In this document: in pieces, positions 23,010 through 31,628 of the stretch | Layout: each line of letters opens with the position of its first letter | Numbering within the stretch: the stretch's first letter is position 1 | NCBI GenBank assembly: GCA_024398955.1 | Contig: JAKSIG010000017.1 | Span: forward strand, 1-54,120 | DNA: 54,120 nucleotides | Origin: Fibrobacter sp. | Lineage (GTDB): Bacteria; Fibrobacterota; Fibrobacteria; Fibrobacterales; Fibrobacteraceae | Reading direction: 5' to 3' | The notes under the pieces: generated by a model | Seen by the model: only the letters and a program-made list of their open reading frames with translations | Database searches by the model: none | Told to the model about the DNA's origin: nothing | Translations under genes and position numbers: made by a program

Positions 23010-25997
23010 ATGATGAATTTTAAGGTTGGCCAACGCTATGTAAGTCAATCGGAACCTGCTCTGGGACTCGGCATTGTCACAGAAGTTCAGGACCGTATTG
23101 TCAAGATTTCTTTCCCTGCTGTGAACGATGTTCGACTTTACCGCTCCATGGGGGCTCCGGTAGACCGCTTTTTGCTTGCTGTAGGCGAAACGGCCAAGAG
23201 CGAAAAGGGAGTTTCCTTTACCGTAGAAAACGTGAAGGAAGTGGACGGGCTGATGGTCTATGAAGGTCGTGCCGGCCGTTCCATGAAGGAATCCGAGCTG
23301 AACGGCAAAATTTCTATTGCCCGCCCTGCGGATCTGTTCCGCGCCCTGCAGGAAAACCGCATTTCTAACAGCGAACAGTTCCTGCGTCGTCAGCAGTCCA
23401 TGAACTTATATTGCAAGTGGCAGTCTTCCCCTGTACGAGGTATGATTGGCCCTCGCGTCAGCATGATTCCGCATCAGTATTACCTGTGCCATCGAGCATG
23501 CTCTAGTTCCGCTCTGCCCCGTCTGATGCTTTCCGACGAAGTGGGTCTGGGAAAAACAATCGAAGCTGGCATGATCTGGCATGCCCTTAAGGCTCGTGGC
23601 CGCGTTACCCGAACCCTGGTCATTGTTCCCGAAACTCTTAAGCACCAGTGGCTGGTGGAAATGAAGCGCCGCTTCAACCATCTGTTTACCCTGGTGGACG
23701 AAGGCTACCTGAAGGGGCTGTTCGTTGCCGATGACGATGACAAGCCTAATCCGTTTAGCCTGGCCAACGACATTATTTGCTCCATCGACTTCCTGATCAA
23801 GCAGCCTGCCCTTATAGAAGACTTGCTTAAGACCCGCTGGGACATGGTGATTATCGATGAGGCTCACCACCTGGTTTGCGAAGACGGTTTTACCAGCCAC
23901 GAATACCTGTTGGCCAATGCGGTTATCCAGCGTTCCAAGGGCGTTTTGCTTTTGACGGGTACTCCGCTGCAGTTCCATCCGGAATCCCAGTTCAACCGAC
24001 TGAAGATGTTGGACCCGGTTCGCTTTGCGGACTACAACAATTTTATCAAGGATCAGGATGCCTACCGCAAACTTGTAAATGAACTGAACAAGTTGCCTAC
24101 GGACCCCGGTCAGCAGATGAGCTGGGACGACTTGAACGAAATCGTTCCCAAAAAGTCCATGATCCGTCCCTGGCTGGAACAGGAAAGTGCCAAGTCTATG
24201 TCGGCAGACGAATGGATTCGCCGCATTGTGGATGCTGTTGGTACTGGCTCCGTGGTGTTCCGCAATACCCGCAAGGGCGTTGGAGGTTTCCCCAAGCGTG
24301 TGCTAGACGAAATCCCGCTGGAACCCAATGAACGTTACCGCGAGATGGTTAACGTGGCTGCCGAGCAGGATCTGGACATGTCCACGGACATTCAGGAAAA
24401 CGGTTTGCTCTGCACCTCCTATTCCGATGCCTGGTGCCTCGATGAACGTTACGTCTGGCTGAAGCAGTTCCTTAAGGAGCATAAGGACGACAAGGTTCTT
24501 CTGATCTGTGAATCCATCCAGGTGGTTCTGGCTCTGGAGGCGCTGCTTACGGAATATATGGGCGAGGGCGCCTTCTCTATGTTCCACGAGAACATGACCA
24601 TTATGGCTCGCGATAAGGCCGCTGCAAACTTTAGTCGCGAAAATGGAGCCAACCTTCTGATTGCTTCTGAAATTGGTTCCGAAGGCCGTAACTTCCAGTT
24701 TGCCCATCATCTGATTTTGTTTGACCTGCCGCTGGATGCGGCCCTGGTAGAACAGCGTATTGGTCGTCTTGATCGTATTGGTCAGACCGAAAACATCATT
24801 ATCCATGTGCCTTATGTTAAGGGCTCCGGTCAGGAAGTCATGTTCCGCTGGTACCATAATGGCCTGAATGCTTTCGGCACTCCGCTTATGAGTGGCGGCG
24901 AACTGTTCATGAAGTATACCGATGAACTTATTGCATCGCTGGCGGAACCGCAGTCCTTGTTGGAAAACTTTATTGAAAAGGTTATTCCGCAGGTTAAGAA
25001 AGACTGCGACACCATGCGCAAGAACATCGAAAAGGGCCGTGACCGCCTGCTGGAGTTCAACTCCCGCAATCCTGCCAAGGCCAAAGAAATTACCGACGAA
25101 ATCCAGCGTGTAGATGCGCAGCCTGAACTTGAAACTCTAGTGTTCTCTTCGTTGATGGATCGCGGTCTTGAAATTGAAAAGAGTAAGATTCCTGGCTGCT
25201 TCGTGATTACTATGGGCACTCAGGTCGAAGCGGGTTCTGTTCCGGGCATGCCCGAATCTGTCGGAGGCGTTCCTGGCAGCAGTGGTGGTGGTGGCCGCGT
25301 TGTTCAGCAAGTGGGTGACTTCTCCGAGGGTGGCGGTAGCGATGAAGACGCTCGCTATTCCGATGCTTCTAGCCTTACGGTAACCTTCGATCGAAACGTT
25401 GCCATGATTCACGATGAAGTGGATTTCGTTAGCCTGGAACACCCGTTGTCTCAGGGGGTGATCGACTTCGAAACTACTTTGGACAATGGCGCTGTTTCTT
25501 GCAACATCTGGCAGAACTCCGGTATGCGAGGCTTGTTGCTGCAGTACAACTTCGCTGTGGACTTCTCTATTTCCGAGGAATGGGGCGTGTCTGATATTGC
25601 AGGTCCTAGGTACCTGAGCGTCTTGGTAAGCCCGTCTGGTGAAGTTCTGTCGGATAAACTCGAAGAACTTTCCAAGGCCACGTTTAAGGATGTGGCTGTT
25701 CCTCAGGGAAATCCCGCTGTGAATATGACTCTCAAGTATTTCGGCAAGGATGGCCTGGCGATTGCCCGTCGCGAAGTGACTGCCAAGGCTAAGGAGCTTG
25801 CAGAAATTGCTGCAGAGGCTGTTGAAGCTCGTGCCGAGCAGGAATACCAGCGTATGAATCATTTGCTGACCATGCGAGGCAAGGCCGGCAATAATGACCA
25901 GCTGAAACAGCTCCGCAAGAATGCTCAGGAATGGAAAAAGATTATTTCCAACCCGCAGCTTCGACTGGATGCAATCCGCCTACTGGTCTGCCGCTAA
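23010..25997 (+). CDS. rapA: RapA/HepA-like SNF2-family ATPase
   Basis: A 995-residue protein, close to E. coli RapA (968). Residues 1-110 resemble the Tudor-like N-domain that contacts RNA polymerase. The ATPase motifs are all present: DEVGLGKT (about 175-182), DEAH (about 283), LLLTGTPLQ and GRLDRIGQ (about 584-591). The C-terminal third resembles the RapA C-domain but has a Gly/Ser-rich insertion near residue 755 (GGVPGSSGGGGRV). RapA recycles RNA polymerase after transcription. GGGGG stands before the tandem ATGATG start. A single gene, divergent from the RDD-murA unit. Confidence 0.85.
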   Translation: MMNFKVGQRYVSQSEPALGLGIVTEVQDRIVKISFPAVNDVRLYRSMGAPVDRFLLAVGETAKSEKGVSFTVENVKEVDGLMVYEGRAGRSMKESELNGKISIARPADLFRALQENRISNSEQFLRRQQSMNLYCKWQSSPVRGMIGPRVSMIPHQYYLCHRACSSSALPRLMLSDEVGLGKTIEAGMIWHALKARGRVTRTLVIVPETLKHQWLVEMKRRFNHLFTLVDEGYLKGLFVADDDDKPNPFSLANDIICSIDFLIKQPALIEDLLKTRWDMVIIDEAHHLVCEDGFTSHEYLLANAVIQRSKGVLLLTGTPLQFHPESQFNRLKMLDPVRFADYNNFIKDQDAYRKLVNELNKLPTDPGQQMSWDDLNEIVPKKSMIRPWLEQESAKSMSADEWIRRIVDAVGTGSVVFRNTRKGVGGFPKRVLDEIPLEPNERYREMVNVAAEQDLDMSTDIQENGLLCTSYSDAWCLDERYVWLKQFLKEHKDDKVLLICESIQVVLALEALLTEYMGEGAFSMFHENMTIMARDKAAANFSRENGANLLIASEIGSEGRNFQFAHHLILFDLPLDAALVEQRIGRLDRIGQTENIIIHVPYVKGSGQEVMFRWYHNGLNAFGTPLMSGGELFMKYTDELIASLAEPQSLLENFIEKVIPQVKKDCDTMRKNIEKGRDRLLEFNSRNPAKAKEITDEIQRVDAQPELETLVFSSLMDRGLEIEKSKIPGCFVITMGTQVEAGSVPGMPESVGGVPGSSGGGGRVVQQVGDFSEGGGSDEDARYSDASSLTVTFDRNVAMIHDEVDFVSLEHPLSQGVIDFETTLDNGAVSCNIWQNSGMRGLLLQYNFAVDFSISEEWGVSDIAGPRYLSVLVSPSGEVLSDKLEELSKATFKDVAVPQGNPAVNMTLKYFGKDGLAIARREVTAKAKELAEIAAEAVEARAEQEYQRMNHLLTMRGKAGNNDQLKQLRKNAQEWKKIISNPQLRLDAIRLLVCR

Positions 25998-25998
25998 C

Positions 25999-26040
25999 CT
26001 TTAACCCCTAGTCTCTAATTTCTAGCCTCTAGTCTCTACA
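25999..26040. repeat. Single arm of the CTAG-type intergenic repeat
   Basis: CCCCTAGTCTCTAATTTC and TAGCCTCTAGTCTC closely match the right arm of element A near trp (1918-1962). It fills the spacer between rapA and proB, and no hairpin core or second arm is present. The proB start follows directly and has no obvious ribosome site within it. Confidence 0.6.
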
Positions 26041-26041
26041 T

Positions 26042-27181
26042 ATGAGTGAATTAAGAAAGAACATTTTGAATGAAGCCCACCGCATTGTGGTAAAGATTGG
26101 TTCCCGCATCCTGGTGGATTCCGAGAAGGGTGGTGTTCGTACCCGTTACATCCAGAAGCTGGCTGATTCCGTGGCCTGCCTCATGGAAGCCGGCAAGGAA
26201 GTGGTGATTGTGACTTCTGGTGCAGTGGGTACCGGCATGAGCCAGCTGGGTTACAAGGAAAAGCCTACGGTCATCGCCGAGAAGCAGGCTTGCGCCGCTG
26301 TGGGCCAGATCGACCTGATGTACGCCTACCGCGAAATGTTCCGCTGGTGTCAGCTTTCTGTAGGCCAGATTCTTTTGTCTGCCGAAGACTTCCGCGACCG
26401 TAACCGCTACAAGAATTTGCAGAACACCATCAAGGCAATGCTTGCCCGTAAGATTGTTCCCATCATTAACGAGAACGACTCTTTGGCGGTTGCAGAAATC
26501 AAGGTGGGCGATAACGACAAGCTGTCTTCTGACGTGGCTCTGTTCCTGGATGCAGACTTGCTGTTGATCTTTACCGACGAAGACGGCTTGTTTGACGACA
26601 ATCCCAAGAAGAATCCCAATGCTCGCTTGCTGCGTTTCGTTCCCGAGATTACTCCCGCGGTTCTCGCCTTGGCAGGCAAGCCTGGCGAAGCAGGTTCCGC
26701 TGTAAGTACCGGCGGTATGCGCAGTAAGCTTGAGGCTATCCGTAACGTAACCAAGAGCGGCTGCAATGCGTTCCTTGCTTGTGGTATGCGCGTGCTGCCC
26801 CACGAAGTGATTCTGGAACAGGCTGAGGGAACTTTGTTCGTAGGTTCCAAGAAGAAATTGAACAGCCGTCAACGTTGGCTCAGCTTTATTACCACTCCCC
26901 GCGGAAGTGTTGTTGTGGATGAAGGTGGCGTGAAGGCCCTCCGCGAAAAGCATTCCAGCCTGCTGCCTGTGGGTGTTGTATCTGTGAAAAAACATTTCGA
27001 CAAGGGCGACCTGATTGAAGTTCTCAGCGAATCCGGCGAAGCCGTTGCCCGCGGTGTTGCCAAGTTCGATAGCGAAACTTTGAAGCTGGTGCTCCACAAG
27101 AAGACTGCGGAAATCCACGCCTTGCTAGGTAAGGACGTGGCCGATGAACTTGTACACAAAAACGACTTGGTAGTATTTTAA
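26042..27181 (+). CDS. proB: Glutamate 5-kinase
   Basis: A 379-residue enzyme for the first step of proline synthesis, phosphorylating the gamma-carboxyl of glutamate. The amino-acid kinase domain covers residues about 10-265: VVKIGSRILVD, IVTSGAVGTGMSQLG, PIINENDSLAV, STGGMRSKLEA. A PUA domain follows (about 280-379, RGSVVVDEGGVKALREK). ProA is not adjacent. The start lies directly after a repeat arm. Confidence 0.95.
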   Translation: MSELRKNILNEAHRIVVKIGSRILVDSEKGGVRTRYIQKLADSVACLMEAGKEVVIVTSGAVGTGMSQLGYKEKPTVIAEKQACAAVGQIDLMYAYREMFRWCQLSVGQILLSAEDFRDRNRYKNLQNTIKAMLARKIVPIINENDSLAVAEIKVGDNDKLSSDVALFLDADLLLIFTDEDGLFDDNPKKNPNARLLRFVPEITPAVLALAGKPGEAGSAVSTGGMRSKLEAIRNVTKSGCNAFLACGMRVLPHEVILEQAEGTLFVGSKKKLNSRQRWLSFITTPRGSVVVDEGGVKALREKHSSLLPVGVVSVKKHFDKGDLIEVLSESGEAVARGVAKFDSETLKLVLHKKTAEIHALLGKDVADELVHKNDLVVF

Positions 27182-27298
27182 ATGAACAATGAAAAATGAA
27201 CAATTAACAATGTTTATAATCACGGCTTCGCCGTCTTAGAAACAGCGCGAAGCGCCAATATTTAAATTATTCATTGTTAACTGTTGATTGGAATAATT
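27181..27298. repeat. Intergenic inverted-repeat element C (AACAAT-type arms)
   Basis: The left arm (27181-27212) has repeats of AATGAACAAT and ATGAACAATTAACAATG. The right arm (about 27267-27290) has ATTCATTGTTAACTGTTG, its imperfect complement. Two core hairpins lie between: ACGGC-TTC-GCCGT (27222-27234) and GCGC-GAA-GCGC (27245-27255). The layout is that of element A with different arms. The element runs up to the scpB start and supplies its GGA ribosome site. Confidence 0.65.
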
Positions 27299-28006
27299 AT
27301 GGCAGAAGATCAGAACTTAGACGAATTGGCCGAAGAATCCGCAGAACTTCCTAAAGTTGAAAGCCAGGAAGATTTGGCTCGCATTATTCAGGCTCTTGTA
27401 TTTGCCTCGACCGATGTGGTAACCTTGAGGAAGCTTCGTGAAATTTTAGGTGACTTTTTGGATGCTCGCCTGGTGTCTGATGCTCTCATTGCAGCCAACG
27501 ATTCTCTAAATAAAATAAACTCGCCCTTTGAAATTGTGGAACAGGCTGGTGGCTATCGTTTTCGCACTCGCGCCAAGTATTATCCTTGGGTTCGAAAATT
27601 GTTCCCCGAAGCAAATGCCCGTCGCTTAAGTCAGGCTGCTCTTGAAACTTTGGCTGTGATTGCCTACCAGCAGCCCATTACAAAGGCTGCAATTGAACAG
27701 GTTCGTGGTGTGTCATCTGTGGATGGTCCTATCCGTAATTTGCTGGATAAAAAATTTATTGCCTTGGGCTCTCGCGCAGAAACAGTGGGTAACCCCTACA
27801 CTTATGTGACAACTCAGGAATTCATGAAGTATTTCGGAATCAACCGCATTCCCGAAGACTTGCCTCGCCTCCGCGAATTCAGTGAACTTCTGGAAGCAGG
27901 CGCTCTGGTGCCCCAGTACGCTAAGCCCGAATCCATTGCTGCCGAAGAACCTGTTGAGCCGGAAGAAAATCCGGATCAGGTTGAACTTTCTATGGGAGAT
28001 TTGTAA
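27299..28006 (+). CDS. scpB: Segregation and condensation protein B
   Basis: A 235-residue subunit of the SMC-ScpA-ScpB condensin. It has the paired winged-helix organisation: LARIIQALVFASTDVVTLRKLREIL, then ARRLSQAALETLAVIAYQQPITKAAIEQVRGVSS, the family hallmark. The ATG at 27299 is chosen; an in-frame TTG at 27284 lies inside the repeat element. The acidic tail (EEPVEPEENPDQVELS) is typical. The stop overlaps the mutS start (TAATG). ScpA is not in the window. Confidence 0.93.
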   Translation: MAEDQNLDELAEESAELPKVESQEDLARIIQALVFASTDVVTLRKLREILGDFLDARLVSDALIAANDSLNKINSPFEIVEQAGGYRFRTRAKYYPWVRKLFPEANARRLSQAALETLAVIAYQQPITKAAIEQVRGVSSVDGPIRNLLDKKFIALGSRAETVGNPYTYVTTQEFMKYFGINRIPEDLPRLREFSELLEAGALVPQYAKPESIAAEEPVEPEENPDQVELSMGDL

Positions 28007-30651
28007 TGGCCTGCACTCCTTTAATGCAACAGTATTATGATATCAAGGCCCAGAACCCTGGTTGTATTCTGTTCTTTAGAATGGGTGACTTCTTTGAACT
28101 TTTCGAAGAAGACGCTGTTATCGCCTCTAAAATTTTAGGCATTACTTTGACCAGTCGCAACAACGGAGCTTCTGGTGCTACGCCCCTTTGCGGATTCCCG
28201 CACCACGCTGCTGAACGTTATGTTCCCAAGATGGTGGCTGCTGGTTACCGTGTGGCTATTTGCGAACAGGTGGAAGACCCGAAACTCGCTAAGGGTATCG
28301 TCAAGCGCGATATTGTGGAAATCATCAGCGCCGGTACCGCCATGAACGAAGCCAACCTGGATGCCAAGGAAGCGAACTACCTTTGTGCCTACATTCCGGG
28401 AACCTTCTCCGAAAAGTCCGACGGCAAAGGTGCCGAAGAAGCCGCTGTGTTTGCCATCGCCGATGTGACCACTGGTTATCTTGCAACCTGCAAGAGTTCC
28501 ATTCAGGCTTTTGAATGTGAATTTTGCCGCCGCATGCCCAAGGAAATTCTCGTTCCCGAGGGAACCAAGATTCCGGCAGGCGTCATGGACCTGGTAAAGT
28601 CCGAAAATATTTTGATTACGGAGTTGCCTGCTTTCCAGTTTGGGGAAGAGGCTGCCCGCGATACCTTGTTCAGTCACTTCAAGGTGGAAGCCTTGGACGG
28701 CCTCGGTCTGGATGGCCGCCCCGAAGAAACGTCTGTAACTGGCGCTCTGCTCCAGTACCTCATGTACCAGAAAAAATCTGAGTTGTCTCATTTTACAGCC
28801 CTCGAGATTTTAAATCTGGACGACTACATGACGCTGGATCCCAGCACCTTGCGTAACCTGGAACTGGTCCGCCCCCTGAACGCCGACGACATCAGCAGCA
28901 CTCTCTGTTACGTGCTGGACTTTACCGTTACCGCCATGGGTGGCCGTACTTTGAAGGACTGGGTCAGCCATCCGCTGATTTCCGTGGACCGCATCAAGGA
29001 ACGCGAAGAAGCCGTTGACGAACTGGTAAACAATCCCGTGGCCCTTGACGAACTGAAGGAATCCCTCACTTCCATTCTGGATATGGAACGCTTGATGGGC
29101 CGTGTAGGCTCTGGCCGCGCCAACGCCCGTGACCTTGCTGGTATGGGCCGCTCCCTGGCTCAGGCATCCAAGGTGGCCGAGGTTCTGGAAGGTTTGCGTT
29201 CTCCCATTTTCGAACCTATGCGCGAGGCTTTGATCCGCGCCCAGGGCAGGGGAGAGGAACTTCTCAACCAGTTTAACGAAGACCTGCCCTTGACTGTCCG
29301 CGAAGGCGGCATGATCCGTGAAGGCGCCAATGCAGAACTGGACGCCATGAACGCCGACATCAAGGATCGTCGCCAGTGGATTGCTTCTCTTGAAACTCGT
29401 GAAAAGGAACGTTTGGGAATCCCCAGCCTGAAGGTGGGCTACAACAAGGTTTTCGGTTACTACATCGAAGTGACCCGCGCCGCCATGGCCAAGGCTACGA
29501 ACCCCATTCCCGACGAATATATTCGTAAGCAGACCACGGTAAACGCCGAACGTTACATCACTCCGGAAATGAAGGAATGCGAATCCATCATCAGCAATGC
29601 CGAAGTGAATATCCACGCTCTGGAATACAAGATTTTCTCGGAACTCCGCGACCGCGTTAACTCCTGGCGCGCAGAACTTCAGGAAATCGCTAACGCCATT
29701 GCCCGCGTTGATACGCTGTACAGCTTCGCTCGCGCCGCCCGTAAGTACAACTACGTCTGCCCTGAAGTTTTCGAAGGCTCCGGCATCGAAATCAAGGGTG
29801 GTTTCCATCCGGTGATTGTTGCTGTAAATCCCGACCTTGATTTCATCAGCAATGACGTAACGCTGTCGCCGGATGCAACCCGACTGATGCTTATCACCGG
29901 CCCCAACATGGCTGGTAAATCTACTTACCTGCGTCAGACCGGCCTCATTGTGCTGATGGCGCAAATCGGCTGCTTTGTGCCTGCGGAATCTGCCCGCATT
30001 GGCGTTGTGGACCGTATATTTACCCGTGTGGGTGCCAGCGACCGCCTGAGCCGCGGCCTTTCTACCTTCATGGTGGAAATGATCGAGACCGCAAATATTT
30101 TGCGTAACGCCACCGCCCACAGCCTGGTGCTGCTTGACGAAATCGGCCGCGGGACCAGTACCTTCGACGGCCTCTCCATTGCCTGGGCCATCGTGGAGAC
30201 TTTGCACGACGAGCCGGCCCGCGCTGCCCTCACGCTCTTTGCAACCCACTATCATGAATTGACTGGCCTGGTGGATGACCTTGAACACGCCGGCAACTAC
30301 CAGGTGGCCGTTCAGGAAAAGGGCGACAAGCTGATTTTCCTGCACAAGATTCTGGAAGGAGCCTGCGACTCCAGCTATGGTATCCATGTGGCTGAAATGG
30401 CTGGGCTTCCCAACAACGTGCTGCGCCGCGCCCGCAAGATTCTGCTCCGCCTCGAAAAGCACAAGATTGACCCCAGCGACGAAGCCGCCAACAAGAAACT
30501 GAAGGAAAAGCCCCAGGTGGACTTGTTTGCTCCTCCCGACGAAAGCACCGTTCTTCTGAAGGAAGAAATCCGTCGCCTCCGCCCCGAAGAAATGACCCCC
30601 ATGCAGGCACTCCAATACCTCATGGACCTGAAGGAAAACTACGGGAAGTAG
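28006..30651 (+). CDS. mutS: DNA mismatch repair protein MutS
   Basis: An 881-residue MutS1. The mismatch-reading Phe-x-Glu is in FFRMGDFFELFEEDA (about 22-36). Connector, lever and clamp domains follow (TLRNLELVRPL, RANARDLAGMGRSL, YNKVFGYYIEVT). The ATPase domain has GPNMAGKSTYLRQT (Walker A), STFMVEM, LLDEIGRGTSTFDGLSIAWA (Walker B and signature) and ATHYHELTGL. The C-terminal helices (EEIRRLRPEEMTPMQALQYLMDLKE) give the MutL/clamp-linked tail. Translationally coupled to scpB through a TAATG overlap. Confidence 0.97.
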   Translation: MACTPLMQQYYDIKAQNPGCILFFRMGDFFELFEEDAVIASKILGITLTSRNNGASGATPLCGFPHHAAERYVPKMVAAGYRVAICEQVEDPKLAKGIVKRDIVEIISAGTAMNEANLDAKEANYLCAYIPGTFSEKSDGKGAEEAAVFAIADVTTGYLATCKSSIQAFECEFCRRMPKEILVPEGTKIPAGVMDLVKSENILITELPAFQFGEEAARDTLFSHFKVEALDGLGLDGRPEETSVTGALLQYLMYQKKSELSHFTALEILNLDDYMTLDPSTLRNLELVRPLNADDISSTLCYVLDFTVTAMGGRTLKDWVSHPLISVDRIKEREEAVDELVNNPVALDELKESLTSILDMERLMGRVGSGRANARDLAGMGRSLAQASKVAEVLEGLRSPIFEPMREALIRAQGRGEELLNQFNEDLPLTVREGGMIREGANAELDAMNADIKDRRQWIASLETREKERLGIPSLKVGYNKVFGYYIEVTRAAMAKATNPIPDEYIRKQTTVNAERYITPEMKECESIISNAEVNIHALEYKIFSELRDRVNSWRAELQEIANAIARVDTLYSFARAARKYNYVCPEVFEGSGIEIKGGFHPVIVAVNPDLDFISNDVTLSPDATRLMLITGPNMAGKSTYLRQTGLIVLMAQIGCFVPAESARIGVVDRIFTRVGASDRLSRGLSTFMVEMIETANILRNATAHSLVLLDEIGRGTSTFDGLSIAWAIVETLHDEPARAALTLFATHYHELTGLVDDLEHAGNYQVAVQEKGDKLIFLHKILEGACDSSYGIHVAEMAGLPNNVLRRARKILLRLEKHKIDPSDEAANKKLKEKPQVDLFAPPDESTVLLKEEIRRLRPEEMTPMQALQYLMDLKENYGK

Positions 30652-30661
30652 GTCTGGTTCC

Positions 30662-30690
30662 TTGACACAACTTTCAAAATGTTGTATCTT
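30662..30690 (+). promoter_or_regulatory. Sigma-70-type promoter of the DUF3791/DUF3990 cassette
   Basis: TTGACA (30662-30667), exactly 17 bp, and TATCTT (30685-30690). The ATG of the first gene begins seven bases after the -10 box, so the transcript would start at or next to the start codon. This is the best-matching promoter in the window. Confidence 0.75.
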
Positions 30691-30697
30691 GATTTTC

Positions 30698-30943
30698 ATG
30701 GCCATTGAATGTATGTCTCAAGATCTGGATTACCGAAAGACACACCTTGCTGTTGCTGCTATTGAAAACGCGGCGTTAAAGCTTGGTGTTGATTCCGCAG
30801 ATTTGTTAGCACGTTTGCAGAAGTACGATATTGTGAAGGAAGGCCTGTTTTCGTTTTACGAAGAACTACATACGCAAAGTTTGGACTGGGTTACAGATTT
30901 CCTCATTGAATCCTTGCAGAATCGGGAGGCTAGGGAAGTATGA
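30698..30943 (+). CDS. DUF3791-like small protein, putative antitoxin
   Basis: An 81-residue protein (MAIECMSQDLDYRK start). The promoter overlaps an upstream in-frame start, so the ATG at 30698, or possibly 30713, is used. The segment LLARLQKYDIVKEGLFSFYEELHTQSLDWVTDFL follows the DUF3791 pattern, a YD-containing helix then FY-x-LHT. Its stop overlaps the start of the DUF3990 gene (ATGA). DUF3791 and DUF3990 genes commonly adjoin in gut bacteria. An antitoxin role is inference from size, overlap and partner. Confidence 0.6.
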   Translation: MAIECMSQDLDYRKTHLAVAAIENAALKLGVDSADLLARLQKYDIVKEGLFSFYEELHTQSLDWVTDFLIESLQNREAREV

Positions 30944-31428
30944 TTCTGTTTCATGGATCCGACAAAATCGTAGAAAAACCTGTAGCAAATTACGGACGAA
31001 ATAAAGTCGATTTTGGACAGGGCTTCTATCTTACAAACATACATGAGCAGGCTGCGAAATGGGCTAGGATTATAGCTTTTAAAAATGGCACAGGAAAGGC
31101 TTTTGTCAGCGAATTTAATCTGGAAGAAGAAAAACTGGTTGCGCTGGGAAATCGCTACAAGAATTTCATGGCCTACGACATGGAATGGCTTAATTACGTG
31201 ATCGATTGTCGCAATGGTGGAAATTTTCAAAATCAATACGATGTTGTTGAAGGCGGTGTTGCAAATGATAACGTTATTGACACTGTTGAAAACTACGAGA
31301 ACGGAATAATAACAGCTGAGCAAGCCCTTGGCCAGTTGCAATACAAAAAGGTAAATCATCAAATTTGTATTCGTTCTCAAGATGTGCTAAATTGGGCCCT
31401 GCATTTTGTTCGTTGGGAGGAAGTCTAG
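30940..31428 (+). CDS. DUF3990 protein, ADP-ribosyltransferase-like putative toxin
   Basis: A 162-residue protein. The start ILFHGSDKIVEKP, then DFGQGFYLTNIHEQAAKWA, follows the ART pattern: a His in the first strand (HGS), a G-x-GFYLT motif in place of the usual Tyr strand, and a following helix. A possible catalytic Gln/Glu lies further on (IITAEQALGQLQYKKVNHQICI). This matches the DUF3990 family as I recall it. The gene overlaps the first gene by four bases and is followed two bases later by a third small gene. Target and activity are unknown. Confidence 0.68.
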   Translation: MILFHGSDKIVEKPVANYGRNKVDFGQGFYLTNIHEQAAKWARIIAFKNGTGKAFVSEFNLEEEKLVALGNRYKNFMAYDMEWLNYVIDCRNGGNFQNQYDVVEGGVANDNVIDTVENYENGIITAEQALGQLQYKKVNHQICIRSQDVLNWALHFVRWEEV

Positions 31429-31430
31429 CC

Positions 31431-31628
31431 ATGCAGAATGGAGTTCTTTGGCGTAAGGAAGCTCGGCTTGTAAAAAAATTGGCGGATCTCAAGAATATTG
31501 ACTGCGCGTCTGCCTTGTCACTTTTTTTTTCATCTAATACGCACAAACTACTTTTGCAGCCCGAATCAGGTCTGCAACTCATGAGCGATGGCTATATCCT
31601 TGAAGACCTGCTCAAAGAACTTAAGTGA
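31431..31628 (+). CDS. Third small gene of the cassette
   Basis: A 65-residue protein. GGGAGGAAG lies in the end of the DUF3990 gene, so the ATG at 31431 is the start. The sequence LWRKEARLVKKLADLKNIDCASALSLFFSSNTHKLL, then SGLQLMSDGYILEDLL, resembles short proteins often found beside DUF3990 genes and may be a divergent DUF3791 relative. It could be a second antitoxin or a target adaptor. Expressed with the two genes upstream. Confidence 0.6.
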   Translation: MQNGVLWRKEARLVKKLADLKNIDCASALSLFFSSNTHKLLLQPESGLQLMSDGYILEDLLKELK

